Source: Planctomycetaceae bacterium
Lineage (GTDB): Bacteria > Planctomycetota > Planctomycetia > Planctomycetales > Planctomycetaceae
DNA length: 6,711 bases
Assembly: GCA_003503535.1 (NCBI GenBank)
Contig: DOCI01000278.1
Span: forward strand, 1-6,711
Reading direction: 5' to 3'
The position numbers and the translations under genes were made by a program. Below are positions 1 to 6,651 of the stretch, piece by piece. Within the stretch, counting starts at the first letter, position 1, and every line of letters starts with the position of its first letter. The notes under the pieces are model-generated. The model did no database searches. It saw only the letters and a program-made list of their open reading frames with translations, and was not told where the DNA came from.

Positions 1-396
1 AGCGGAAGTCGCATTCGCATGAATCCAGAGAAGCCATTGGGACCGCACCACGTCCCCGCTATTAAACTCGATCCTAAAGTATCCAATTCGAAGCGTGGTA
101 AAAAACTGTACGTTGAAAAATGTGCGGACTGTCATGGCGAGCAGGGGCAGGGAACTGAGGAAGGACCGCCGACATGGGGACAGAAATCCTACAACGACGG
201 AGCGGGTCTTTCCCGTGACGACAAGCTGGCAGCGTGGCTAATGGTTGCCATGCCGCTGGGGGATCCCAACCTGGCAGAACAAGATGCCTTAGACATTGCC
301 GCATTCGTAAACTCTCATGATCGACCGAAGTTTATTCTCCGAGATCATCTTCCCAAACCAGATCGAATGGGCGAATACAATGCAGAAACTAAATAG
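1..396 (+). CDS. C-terminal part of a c-type cytochrome (TsdA/SoxA-like haem domain), 5' partial
   Basis: This is an electron-transfer haem domain, expected outside the cytoplasm because c-type haem is attached there. The frame is open from base 1, so the ATG at 19 is probably an internal methionine and the true start lies upstream. Counting from that ATG, the haem-binding motif C35-A-D-C38-H39 (bases 121-135) is followed by GPPTWG (49-54) and a 'YNDGAG' stretch. Met78 in 'AMPLG' is the likely axial ligand, and 'DIAAFVNSHDRP' follows. That order (CxxCH, PPxWG, NDGAG, MPxG, AAxVNSxxRP) is what I know from the second haem domain of dihaem cytochromes of the thiosulfate dehydrogenase (TsdA)/SoxA type. 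The missing upstream part would then carry a signal peptide and the first haem site. Thiosulfate as substrate is not shown by this fragment; another dihaem cytochrome is equally possible. The cytochrome assignment is firm, the subfamily moderate. Confidence 0.85.
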   Translation, partial: SGSRIRMNPEKPLGPHHVPAIKLDPKVSNSKRGKKLYVEKCADCHGEQGQGTEEGPPTWGQKSYNDGAGLSRDDKLAAWLMVAMPLGDPNLAEQDALDIAAFVNSHDRPKFILRDHLPKPDRMGEYNAETK

Positions 397-465
397 CCAT
401 GAAACTGCTATATTTCTCTTTGACTGGCTATTCAATTTAATTTCTGCAACAGCTAAGAAACATTT

Positions 466-1065
466 ATGAGATTTCCAATGAAAATTATCCTGATGCTGCT
501 TCCAATCTTGTTCTCATCACAATTAATTGCGGCAGCGGAGATCGACCGTATCTGGCTGACGCATAAAACGAACGATCCCAGCAAGATCGTGGTCAATTGG
601 ATGAGCGATGAACCGGGCGATTCCGTAGTTCATTTCGGTCTATCTGACGAATACGGTGAGACGGTACGGATTGATGATGAGACGACGCTGCATCACGTTG
701 AAATCCCATTGAAGCACCGTGACACAAACTACCATTATTCAGTCAGTACTGGAGAACAGCGATCAGCTGATGCCACGTTCAAGGCGTATCCCACTGATAT
801 CCTGCGTGTAGCTGTCGTCGCCGATTGGCAAGGCAAACCAGACTTGTCCGCAATCGTAAATGATGACGTGCATTTGCTTCTGACTGCTGGCGATAACATT
901 GCCCGTCTGTGGGATAAGTGTGGAGAAGGGGAGAAGGACTGCATCAAGCCATATGCTGAATTGATCGACGCATACCCTGAGCTATTTCGTTCAACACCTT
1001 TCATGCCTGTACTGGGTAATCACGACCGAGAAATACGACCACGTGGAAGCAAACCTCCAGCCTAA
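466..1065 (+). CDS. N-terminal fragment of the interrupted metallophosphoesterase: signal peptide, beta domain, first metal motifs
   Basis: As written this is a 199-residue product. Residues 1-24 form a signal peptide: Arg2/Lys6, then hydrophobic '[10 protein letters not shown]', with likely cleavage after 'IAAA'. Residues 25-108 look like the fibronectin-III-like N-terminal domain of purple acid phosphatases ('[19 protein letters not shown]'). The catalytic domain then begins. Asp120 in 'VVADWQ' takes the place of the first metal motif, which is usually DxH or DxG. 'AGDN' (141-144) is the GD motif, and 'GNHD' (184-187) is the Asn-His motif. The fragment ends 12 residues later, so the product would lack the half of the fold that supplies the remaining ligands and should be inactive. 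The start at 466 is weakly supported (AAGAAA 5 to 10 bases upstream); ATG at 478 would also keep a working signal peptide. Confidence 0.6.
   Translation: MRFPMKIILMLLPILFSSQLIAAAEIDRIWLTHKTNDPSKIVVNWMSDEPGDSVVHFGLSDEYGETVRIDDETTLHHVEIPLKHRDTNYHYSVSTGEQRSADATFKAYPTDILRVAVVADWQGKPDLSAIVNDDVHLLLTAGDNIARLWDKCGEGEKDCIKPYAELIDAYPELFRSTPFMPVLGNHDREIRPRGSKPPA
1063..1065 (+). other. In-frame TAA interrupting the metallophosphoesterase
   Basis: The TAA lies between codons GCC (Ala199) and TCT (Ser201). Reading on, 180 further sense codons follow before the natural TAG at 1606-1608. Selenocysteine and pyrrolysine recoding use TGA and TAG, so TAA is not explained by known recoding. No stable stem-loop is obvious directly downstream. 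Confidence 0.85.
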
Positions 1066-1110
1066 TCTGTCTACGATGTTGATGCCACAGCGTTCAGAAG
1101 ATTTTTCGAA

Positions 1111-1608
1111 TTGCCTGACGATGAATGGAAATGGCACTTCGATCTGACTGAGTTTGATCTGCGGTTGGTAGCACTCGACTTCAATCACATCTCCGACTTC
1201 GGGACGACGTGGCAAACCTGTCATGCTTTTGACGAGAACTCAGAGCAGTTTCATTGGTACAGGAAACTGATGAAACAACCTCATGACTACGTGGTGACGC
1301 TCTATAATGAGAGAAACGCAAGCGTTCGCAACCAAGCCCAAAAGCAATGGCACGAACAGTTTCTACGAGGCACCTGCTGCATCACAGGGTTTGGATATTT
1401 TGCCGAGCGAGCAGAGGTGGACGGGGTCCCTTATTACAACACATCACTCAGTGGAAAAGGCAACCAGTACCCCGATCCAAACTCAAAGTATCTCTCCGAT
1501 GAAGATAGTTACATTCTGTTGACCGTTAAACAAGGCGGGGCAATGACTGTCGAAATCAAGAGTCTGAATAGCACGGTACTGGATCGTCAAATTTTCGAAC
1601 GGCGGTAG
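1111..1608 (+). CDS. C-terminal fragment of the interrupted metallophosphoesterase
   Basis: This is the remainder of the same frame. The codon at 1111 is TTG, read as Leu216 in the intact protein, with no convincing ribosome site. The next in-frame ATG is near 1270, so independent translation is doubtful. Numbered from the full-length start, 'LVALDFNH' (234-241) and '[15 protein letters not shown]' (255-269) match the core strand and helix that follow the catalytic centre in purple acid phosphatases. Where the family has VxxH, this protein has 'VVTLYNE' (276-282). Where it has GHxHxYER, this one has 'GFGYFAER' (308-315), which keeps Glu-Arg but lacks both histidines. '[12 protein letters not shown]' corresponds to the closing Gly-rich strand. 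The protein therefore belongs to a divergent branch whose metal chemistry may differ from classical phosphatases, or it has lost catalysis. The alignment is by eye. Confidence 0.5.
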   Translation: MPDDEWKWHFDLTEFDLRLVALDFNHISDFGTTWQTCHAFDENSEQFHWYRKLMKQPHDYVVTLYNERNASVRNQAQKQWHEQFLRGTCCITGFGYFAERAEVDGVPYYNTSLSGKGNQYPDPNSKYLSDEDSYILLTVKQGGAMTVEIKSLNSTVLDRQIFERR

Positions 1609-1638
1609 GATGTTGATAATCTCTACCTCAATGCATTT

Positions 1639-1654
1639 CAGATGATTTCATCTG
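1639..1654. repeat. Perfect 7+7 inverted repeat between the two phosphoesterase genes
   Basis: CAGATGA and TCATCTG face each other across TT, 31 bases after the metallophosphoesterase stop and about 47 bases before the GDPD start. As RNA the hairpin is short and not GC-rich, and no T-run follows, so it is not a convincing terminator. The symmetry would also suit a small protein-binding site. Confidence 0.4.
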
Positions 1655-1700
1655 TTCATGCTGAAATTGAATCTGGTTTCACAGCAACGAAAGCAAAGAA

Positions 1701-2561
1701 GTGATGTTTTTAGTTCGAGTCTTTTCTCTCTTGATGGTCATCGCCTGCTTTGATTTACAGCTCATTGCTGATGATGGTCCAGTCGCTTCCCTCGAATCAT
1801 CCTCATTTCTAAACAATGGTGTGACGGCTCATCGAGGCAATTCCAGTGAGTTTCCCGAGAACACTCTACCCGCTTTTGAGAGCGGCATCGAAATCGGGGC
1901 TGACTGGATTGAACTTGATATCTTTACCACAAAAGACGGCAAGCTGGTTGTAATCCATGCCCGTACAACACAACGGGTCGGTGATAAAAACCTTGTTGTC
2001 CCTGATTCCACCTACAACCAGTTACTGACCGTTGATGTCGCCACGGACTTTCGCAAGCGGATGCAAAAAACGATTGATGAATGTCCAATGCAGAAGATTC
2101 CGCTACTGGAAGACGTGTTGAAAATAGTGATGAAGCAGAACCGAACTCGGGTTTCAATACAGCCCAAGATGGACTGCGTAGCTCAAGCAGTAGCATTGGT
2201 GAAAAGATTGAACGCTGAGTCTTGGGTGGGATTCAATGACGGCAATCTGCAATACATGATCGAGGTAAAGAGGCTTGCCCCAGAAATCCCTGTCTTTTGG
2301 GATCGGGGAGCCGACACGAACATAGAAGAGGATATCCAAATCGCCAATCAACATGGCTTCGAGATCCTCGTGCTACATCAAAGCGGAGTCACATCTGAGA
2401 AAGTTCAGAAGGTTAAAACAGCAGGTTTGGATTTCGGAGCGTGGACGGTTAATGAGTGCACCACGATGGAGACACTACTTGATATGGGAGTAGATAGACT
2501 TTACACCGATCATCCACGAATGTTGTTGAAACTGAAATGGATCGGTAGTTCTGCAAGGTGA
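1701..2561 (+). CDS. Exported glycerophosphodiester phosphodiesterase (GDPD) family protein
   Basis: GDPD enzymes hydrolyse glycerophosphodiesters to glycerol-3-phosphate and an alcohol; export implies an extracytoplasmic substrate. Residues 1-23 are a signal peptide. 'VIAC' (13-16) satisfies a lipobox, so this may be a lipoprotein, but cleavage after 'LIA' (21-23) before 'DD' is also possible. Diagnostic motifs are 'AHRG' (43-46), 'PENT' (52-55), 'IELDI' (70-74, metal ligands Glu71 and Asp73), His86 in 'VIHA', 'AWTVN' near residue 248 and 'YTDHP' near residue 270. The 286-residue length is normal. Two oddities stand out: the usual HD is His-Ala at 86-87, and the third metal-ligand position, normally Glu in 'ExK', is Gln154 in 'SIQPK'. 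Activity should not be assumed, though these may be subfamily traits. The start is GTG 1701 or ATG 1704, with AAAGAAG just upstream; an in-frame TGA at 1668 limits any extension. It follows the interrupted metallophosphoesterase by 92 bp, perhaps co-transcribed. Confidence 0.88.
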   Translation: MMFLVRVFSLLMVIACFDLQLIADDGPVASLESSSFLNNGVTAHRGNSSEFPENTLPAFESGIEIGADWIELDIFTTKDGKLVVIHARTTQRVGDKNLVVPDSTYNQLLTVDVATDFRKRMQKTIDECPMQKIPLLEDVLKIVMKQNRTRVSIQPKMDCVAQAVALVKRLNAESWVGFNDGNLQYMIEVKRLAPEIPVFWDRGADTNIEEDIQIANQHGFEILVLHQSGVTSEKVQKVKTAGLDFGAWTVNECTTMETLLDMGVDRLYTDHPRMLLKLKWIGSSAR

Positions 2562-2818
2562 CCTCTGAAGATATCCCCTCGGTGAATCTGTGTTGATGAC
2601 GAGGCGGTCAATTGGTCCTTTTGCAGACACTGGTGGAAATGACCATAATGGTAGGGAGATTTCATGTTAGCCTTCATTCTGCTAGCCAAGTCACTGCCAC
2701 CGTCCTTACAAATTCAACTTTCCTTCCTTTTGTCACTGGACAATCCATCACCATTCAAGGACGATACTTCTGCAATACTCACCTTTCCACAACTAGTCCT
2801 ATGATGAATTTCTGAACC
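2562..2818 (+). other. Non-coding leader upstream of the kinase gene
   Basis: Between the GDPD stop and the kinase start there are 257 bases with no convincing gene. An open frame from a TTG at 2612 to TGA 2813-2815 runs in the kinase frame, but its translation is low-complexity and rich in Ser, Thr, Met and Val, without any recognisable motif or ribosome site. A plausible promoter and an overlapping inverted repeat lie near 2621-2652, which would give the kinase mRNA a 5' leader of roughly 160 bases. Confidence 0.5.
2621..2649 (+). promoter_or_regulatory. Possible sigma70-type promoter for the kinase gene
   Basis: TTGCAG (2621-2626) and CATAAT (2644-2649) are separated by 17 bases, matching the -35/-10 consensus at 3 of 6 and 5 of 6 positions. 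The -10 hexamer is embedded in ACCAT-A-ATGGT (2642-2652), a short inverted repeat that could serve as an operator. This is pattern matching only; planctomycete promoters are poorly described and chance matches are common. Confidence 0.3.
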
Positions 2819-5800
2819 ATGGTCGTGCCTCTTGAACTATACGTCAAAATGCTTGAAGACACCGGAATTCTCGCTGGCGAGACGATCAAGGATTTCATCC
2901 CGCCGAAAGCCTCTCCCAAAGATGCTGAGGAGTTGGCGAAAGAACTCGTTCGCCAGAAGAAGTTGACGAAGTTCCAAGCGGAAGAGCTTTACCGAGGTAA
3001 AGGGAAGTCGCTGGTTCTCGGGAACTACATCCTGATGGAAATGATCGGGGAAGGAGGGATGGGACAGGTTTACAAGGCTCGTCACAGTCGCATGGATCGA
3101 CTGGTTGCCGTCAAGCTTCTTCCATTGACGACGACGAAGGGCAATGCAGCGATCACCCGTTTCGAGCGGGAGGTCAAAGCCGCAGCAAAGCTCAGCCATT
3201 CGAATATTGTTTCTGCTCTCGATGCCGACTGTGCCAACGGCGTCCATTTCCTAGTCATGGAATTAGTGAAGGGAAGCGACCTTTCAGTGTTAGTCAAAAA
3301 AAATGGACCGTTCTCTATCCAGCATGCCGTAAACTGCGTGCTGCAAGCAGCCCGTGGTCTTGAGTTCGCTCATAAGCAGGGGGTCATTCATCGGGACATC
3401 AAACCGGCAAACCTACTGGTGGATACCGAAGGGACAGTCAAGATTCTTGACATGGGGCTAGCTCGTTTAGAAGGCATTGGCGATGATTCTCCACAAGCAG
3501 AGCTAACATCCACCGGCACAATTATGGGGACTGTTGACTACATGGCCCCCGAACAAGCATTAGACACTAAGACAGCAGACGCCCGTGCCGACATCTATTC
3601 ATTGGGTTGCTCACTGTATTTTCTGCTGACCGGCAAAGCGACCTACGGTGGAGACACAATCATGAAAAAACTGCTGGCTCATCGGGAAAAGCCGATCCCG
3701 TCCATTTTGGATTCTCGTCCAGAGGCTCCTCCGCAACTGGATGCCATTTTCAAGAAGATGGTTGCCAAGAAACTGGAAGACCGTTACCAATCGATGTCGG
3801 AAGTGATTTCTGATCTGGAGCCATTGGATGTGGGACAACAGGCGACAGTCATGATTCAGCAATCAGCCAGCACGAATCTGGACAACAGCTTCGCCACATT
3901 CACACAGAACCTGTCGGCGACGCCCAAGTTGCGACAGCATAAAACGAAAAAGCTAGTTTCAGCGACCACGAGAAAAAGCGGGCTGCCGCCGTGGAAGAAC
4001 CTAAAGGTACTGCTCGGTGCAGTATTGTTCGGTGGGCTTCTCTTAGCTGGCATCATCGTTTCTTTGCAGACCAAAGACGGCAAGCTAATCGTTGAAGTGA
4101 ATCAATCGGATGCGATGCTGCAGGTATTGGACTCGGAAGGCAAAGTTGAGATCAGCCAGAAGGGTGGAGTCGGCAAGATTACGTTTTCTATCGATCCCGG
4201 TAAGCATCGGCTCAAGGTCGAGAAAGATGGGTTCACGACCTATGGGCAAGAATTTGAGATGGAAAAGGGCGGGAAAAAGGAGATTACGGCGAGACTGGAA
4301 CCATTGGAAGTGAAGCCAGCAATGGTTGGTACCAAGCCTACTCCTGTCGTTGAAAAAAAGAAGCCACTGTTCTTTGAAACGGATGAATACGGACTGTGGT
4401 CCAAAGAAGTGGCAGCCATGACTACCGAGCAGCAAGTGGAAGCTGTCAGAAAGAAGCTGGTCGAATTGAATCCGGGGTTTGATGGGAAGTTAACGGATTA
4501 TGGAGGGCAAGGTTCTCCCAAATTAGATAACGGTAATATTAAAGAGTTAAGAATTTTCACCGACAGCGTGACAGATATTTCGCCAGTCAGGGCTTTGAAG
4601 GGATTGAGCCGTCTCTATTGCGAGGGCAGCAGTCAAGGCAAAGGGCAATTGTCTGACTTGTCACCGCTAGAAGGTTTGCCGCTGACACTTCTATCTATTG
4701 GTTGGACGCAGGTAGCTGACCTGTCTCCATTATTAGGGATGCCCCTGACAGAACTAAGAATCTATGGCACACAAGTTGACGAACTCTCGACGTTAAGAGG
4801 GATGAAACTAACCGATCTCATGTGCAACGTAACGAAAGTATCCGATCTGTCTCCGTTGCAGGGAAATCCACTCACGACATTATATTGTGACAGTTCTCAA
4901 GTCTCCGATCTTTCTCCTTTAAAAGGTATGCCACTTATAGAATTGCACGCCTCTAACTGTAATCACATTTCCGACCTTTCCCCATTGAAAGGGATGAAGC
5001 TGTCAACACTGCGATGTGATAACACGCATGTTTCCGATCCCTTGGCTCTGAAAAACATGCCACTGAATTATTTGAGTATGGAAAATATTTTTGTCTCGGA
5101 CAAATCATTTATGAAGGGTATGCCACTCAAAAATTTAAAGCTTAGTTTCAGCCTAACTCGTGACACAGAACTACTACGCTCGATGAAGACATTGGAAACA
5201 ATCAACAATCAACCTGTTTCAGAATTCTGGAAGAAAGTTGATGAGAGATTGGCATGGATAAAACCTGTCACTACGTACAACGATCCTGACTTCAAGCAAT
5301 GGCAAATGGACGTTGCCAATCTGTCTGCCGAAGAACAGATCAAGGCTGTCAGTAAGAAGCTGGTAGAGCTAAATCCAGAATTTGATGGAAAATTAACCGG
5401 TTACGATGGGATAGGTAACCCCAAGATCGAGAAAGATCAGGTCAGAGTAATAAGTTTAATCACCGACAACGTGACCGACATTTCACCAGTACGAGCGTTA
5501 GTCGGTTTGAAAGAACTAGGATGTCTTGGCAGCCAGCAGGGCAAAGGCAGGCTGCATGATCTCTCTCCGCTGACAGGAATTCCTTTGAGCAGACTCAATC
5601 TGTTTTCAAATGATGTCTCCGATTTAACACCCTTGCAGGGAATGCCACTGACGACTTTATATTTTCACTATAATGATGTTTCGGACCTCTTGCCACTGCT
5701 AGGCATGAAGTTGACCGAGCTACGATGTAGTGTCAATAAGTCCATATTCGATCTATCTCCTTTAAAGGATATGCCGCTGAAATCATTGCAACTCGAAGGT

Positions 5801-6154
5801 ACTAGTGTGTCAGATCTGTCTCCTCTCACAGGAAATAAGCTAATCTCCCTAACAGTGAATTCCACGATGGTCGCCAATCTTTCACCACTTCAGAATATGA
5901 AATTGAGTGCATTGAGACTTTATGACACTCTTGTCTCTGATCTCTCGCCATTACAGGGAATGCCTCTGACAACACTCGATATCCAACGGACGATGGTTTC
6001 CGATTCATCTCCGATTAAAGACTTGCCTCTCAAATTTATTACCTTGGATTTCAAAAAGGAACGAGACACCGAACTTCTCCGCTCCATCAAGACGCTGGAG
6101 ACGATTAATGACAAAACGGTTGCAGAATTCTGGAAGGAAGAAGCAGAGAAGTAA
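2819..6154 (+). CDS. Transmembrane Ser/Thr protein kinase with PEGA-like domain and duplicated leucine-rich-repeat module
   Basis: This is a 1111-residue membrane receptor kinase. An N-terminal helical region (1-66, '[18 protein letters not shown]') precedes a complete Hanks kinase domain: Gly loop GEGGMG (77-82), Lys99 in VAVK, Glu118, HRDIKPAN (191-198, catalytic Asp193), DMG (211-213, in place of DFG), APE (243-245), DIYSLG (258-263) and Arg322. All catalytic residues are present, so it should be active. After a basic juxtamembrane stretch (366-393), one hydrophobic segment (about 394-416) crosses the membrane. A PEGA-like domain follows (about 422-496). The remainder is two copies of a module: a helical '[19 protein letters not shown]' lead-in, ten LRRs of mostly 21 residues, and an 'RDTELLRS...TLETIN...EFWK' cap. 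The start is fixed by an in-frame TGA at 2813-2815, three bases before the ATG; no Shine-Dalgarno is visible. The gene ends TAA TAA TGA. The ligand and substrates are unknown. Confidence 0.95.
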   Translation: MVVPLELYVKMLEDTGILAGETIKDFIPPKASPKDAEELAKELVRQKKLTKFQAEELYRGKGKSLVLGNYILMEMIGEGGMGQVYKARHSRMDRLVAVKLLPLTTTKGNAAITRFEREVKAAAKLSHSNIVSALDADCANGVHFLVMELVKGSDLSVLVKKNGPFSIQHAVNCVLQAARGLEFAHKQGVIHRDIKPANLLVDTEGTVKILDMGLARLEGIGDDSPQAELTSTGTIMGTVDYMAPEQALDTKTADARADIYSLGCSLYFLLTGKATYGGDTIMKKLLAHREKPIPSILDSRPEAPPQLDAIFKKMVAKKLEDRYQSMSEVISDLEPLDVGQQATVMIQQSASTNLDNSFATFTQNLSATPKLRQHKTKKLVSATTRKSGLPPWKNLKVLLGAVLFGGLLLAGIIVSLQTKDGKLIVEVNQSDAMLQVLDSEGKVEISQKGGVGKITFSIDPGKHRLKVEKDGFTTYGQEFEMEKGGKKEITARLEPLEVKPAMVGTKPTPVVEKKKPLFFETDEYGLWSKEVAAMTTEQQVEAVRKKLVELNPGFDGKLTDYGGQGSPKLDNGNIKELRIFTDSVTDISPVRALKGLSRLYCEGSSQGKGQLSDLSPLEGLPLTLLSIGWTQVADLSPLLGMPLTELRIYGTQVDELSTLRGMKLTDLMCNVTKVSDLSPLQGNPLTTLYCDSSQVSDLSPLKGMPLIELHASNCNHISDLSPLKGMKLSTLRCDNTHVSDPLALKNMPLNYLSMENIFVSDKSFMKGMPLKNLKLSFSLTRDTELLRSMKTLETINNQPVSEFWKKVDERLAWIKPVTTYNDPDFKQWQMDVANLSAEEQIKAVSKKLVELNPEFDGKLTGYDGIGNPKIEKDQVRVISLITDNVTDISPVRALVGLKELGCLGSQQGKGRLHDLSPLTGIPLSRLNLFSNDVSDLTPLQGMPLTTLYFHYNDVSDLLPLLGMKLTELRCSVNKSIFDLSPLKDMPLKSLQLEGTSVSDLSPLTGNKLISLTVNSTMVANLSPLQNMKLSALRLYDTLVSDLSPLQGMPLTTLDIQRTMVSDSSPIKDLPLKFITLDFKKERDTELLRSIKTLETINDKTVAEFWKEEAEK
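4373..5233 (+). repeat. Extracytoplasmic LRR module, copy A (kinase residues 519-805)
   Basis: Copy A contains the helical lead-in (from '[16 protein letters not shown]'), then ten LRR units of consensus PLxxLxxxxTxVSDLSPLxGM, then the cap ending 'VSEFWK'. Unit 7 (residues 705-726) has 22 residues instead of 21. Cysteine sits at the end of the strand in several units ('LYC', 'LMC', 'LRC'). Confidence 0.85.
5276..6136 (+). repeat. Extracytoplasmic LRR module, copy B (kinase residues 820-1106)
   Basis: Copy B repeats the organisation of copy A at an offset of 301 residues (903 bases), measured both at '[11 protein letters not shown]' in the lead-in and at 'RDTELLRS' in the cap. It also has ten units, but the 22-residue unit is number 5 (residues 964-985). 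The lead-in and cap are much better conserved between copies than the LRR units between them. Confidence 0.85.
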
Positions 6155-6330
6155 TAATGAACCAATAGTAGATTACTGAAATATTTCCTCAGAAATTTTT
6201 AATCCCCCACTATTGATTTCGCAAACTTTCCCCGCCAGATTTTTTTCGCTTGCCCATCATTAAAAATCCAACCTCAGTAGGTGGTCCCCACTATACAACC
6301 ACCACCCTTTCCCCCACTTTTTTTTGAAAT
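6155..6330. other. AT-rich convergent intergenic region with short C-rich repeats
   Basis: These 176 bases lie between the 3' ends of the kinase gene and the minus-strand gene. CCCCACT occurs three times (6205-6211, 6286-6292, 6312-6318), the first two within the longer match CCCCACTAT. Two T-runs occur (7 at 6240-6246, 8 at 6318-6325). GGTGGT (6280-6285) can pair with ACCACC (6298-6303) around a 12-base loop, but the nearest T-run starts 14 bases later, so it is not a textbook terminator. No gene is seen. Confidence 0.55.
6179..6200 (+). terminator. Weak hairpin plus T-run after the kinase gene
   Basis: ATTTC (6183-6187) pairs with GAAAT (6192-6196) around a four-base loop. After one T-T mismatch, AAA (6179-6181) pairs with TTT (6198-6200). 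The right arm ends in five Ts, 24 bases or so beyond the kinase stop. The position suits a terminator, but with a single G-C pair the stem is weak. Confidence 0.25.
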
Positions 6331-6651
6331 TTAATTCAGAATTAAAAGTTTTGCGACACGATCAAAATCGAATGCCCTGAGCATACAAAGCTCATCACTA
6401 TTAATCTCAATACTCGGCAGGCTCCTCATTTCAGCCTCCAGATTCGGCATGTCCAAAGTTCTTCGCAGCCTCTCTCGATTGACTTGATCCATCACGACTC
6501 GACCATCTGGTTCGATACTGTATGTGAACCCGAATTCATAATGAGCGAGAGTGAGTATCGCTCGTCGTGTCTTCTCTGATAGCTGTGGATGCGATCTTGA
6601 AGAGAGTAGGGGAAGGTAGGCGATTGAGATTAGAAAAGTTCTACGATTCAT
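6331..6651 (-). CDS. Small exported protein of unknown function
   Basis: I do not recognise a family for this 106-residue protein. The N-terminus 'MNRRTFLISIAYLPLLSS' has an arginine pair followed by a hydrophobic stretch. 'RRTFL' resembles a twin-arginine export signal, but the hydrophobic core is short and no clear AxA cleavage site follows, so an ordinary signal peptide or anchor is possible. The mature part is charged: a probable helix 'KTRRAILTLAHYEF', a strand pair 'FTYSIEPDGRVVMDQ', then helical segments 'ERLRRTLDMPNLEAEM' and 'AFDFDRVAKLLI'. There are no catalytic motifs. The start is supported by the ATGA overlap with the upstream minus-strand gene and by GAG six bases before the ATG. 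The overlap suggests translational coupling. The gene is convergent with the kinase. Confidence 0.65.
   Translation of the reverse strand: MNRRTFLISIAYLPLLSSRSHPQLSEKTRRAILTLAHYEFGFTYSIEPDGRVVMDQVNRERLRRTLDMPNLEAEMRSLPSIEINSDELCMLRAFDFDRVAKLLILN

Larger units (their letters stand above)
466..1608 (+). pseudogene. Metallophosphoesterase (purple acid phosphatase-like), interrupted by one in-frame stop
   Basis: Bases 466-1065 and 1066-1608 are in the same frame and make one 380-codon gene if the TAA at 1063-1065 (codon 200) is ignored. There is no frameshift and no other stop. The protein reads continuously across the break, from a GNHD metal motif before it to '[16 protein letters not shown]' after it. 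The combined size fits a secreted phosphatase with a small N-terminal beta domain plus a calcineurin-like catalytic domain. A single base change from CAA, GAA, AAA, TCA or TAC/TAT would create this codon. The rest of the frame shows no decay, so the event is recent, a sequencing error, or a stop that is read through. The two halves are described separately. The gene sits 69 bp after the cytochrome and 92 bp before a GDPD-family gene on the same strand. Confidence 0.75.

Noticed and set aside
420..441. TTGACT plus TTTAAT as a promoter for the metallophosphoesterase
   Set aside because: The two hexamers are only 10 bases apart, too close for a sigma70-type promoter, and no -10-like hexamer lies at 16-18 bases.
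1063..1065. Recoding of the internal stop as selenocysteine or pyrrolysine
   Set aside because: The codon is TAA, which neither system uses, and no downstream structural element is apparent.
2612..2815. 67-codon open frame directly upstream of, and in frame with, the kinase
   Set aside because: It starts at a TTG without a ribosome site, its composition does not look like a folded protein, and the kinase family N-terminus begins naturally at 2819. I treat it as leader DNA.
2837..3297. Long antisense open frames opposite the kinase domain
   Set aside because: They are mirror frames of a strongly conserved kinase sequence and their translations show no domain or signal features.
3449..3457. 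DMG instead of DFG in the kinase as a sign of inactivity
   Set aside because: The metal-binding Asp is present and only the Phe is changed. To my knowledge DMG is common in planctomycete kinases, and all other catalytic residues are intact.
3631..4435. Other overlapping frames on both strands inside the kinase gene
   Set aside because: They lie wholly inside the well-supported kinase frame and contain no recognisable motifs.
4538..6058. Short periodic DNA repeats suggesting a CRISPR or tandem-repeat locus
   Set aside because: The roughly 63-base periodicity is the codon image of 21-residue LRR units; the DNA copies are imperfect and the frame is continuously coding.
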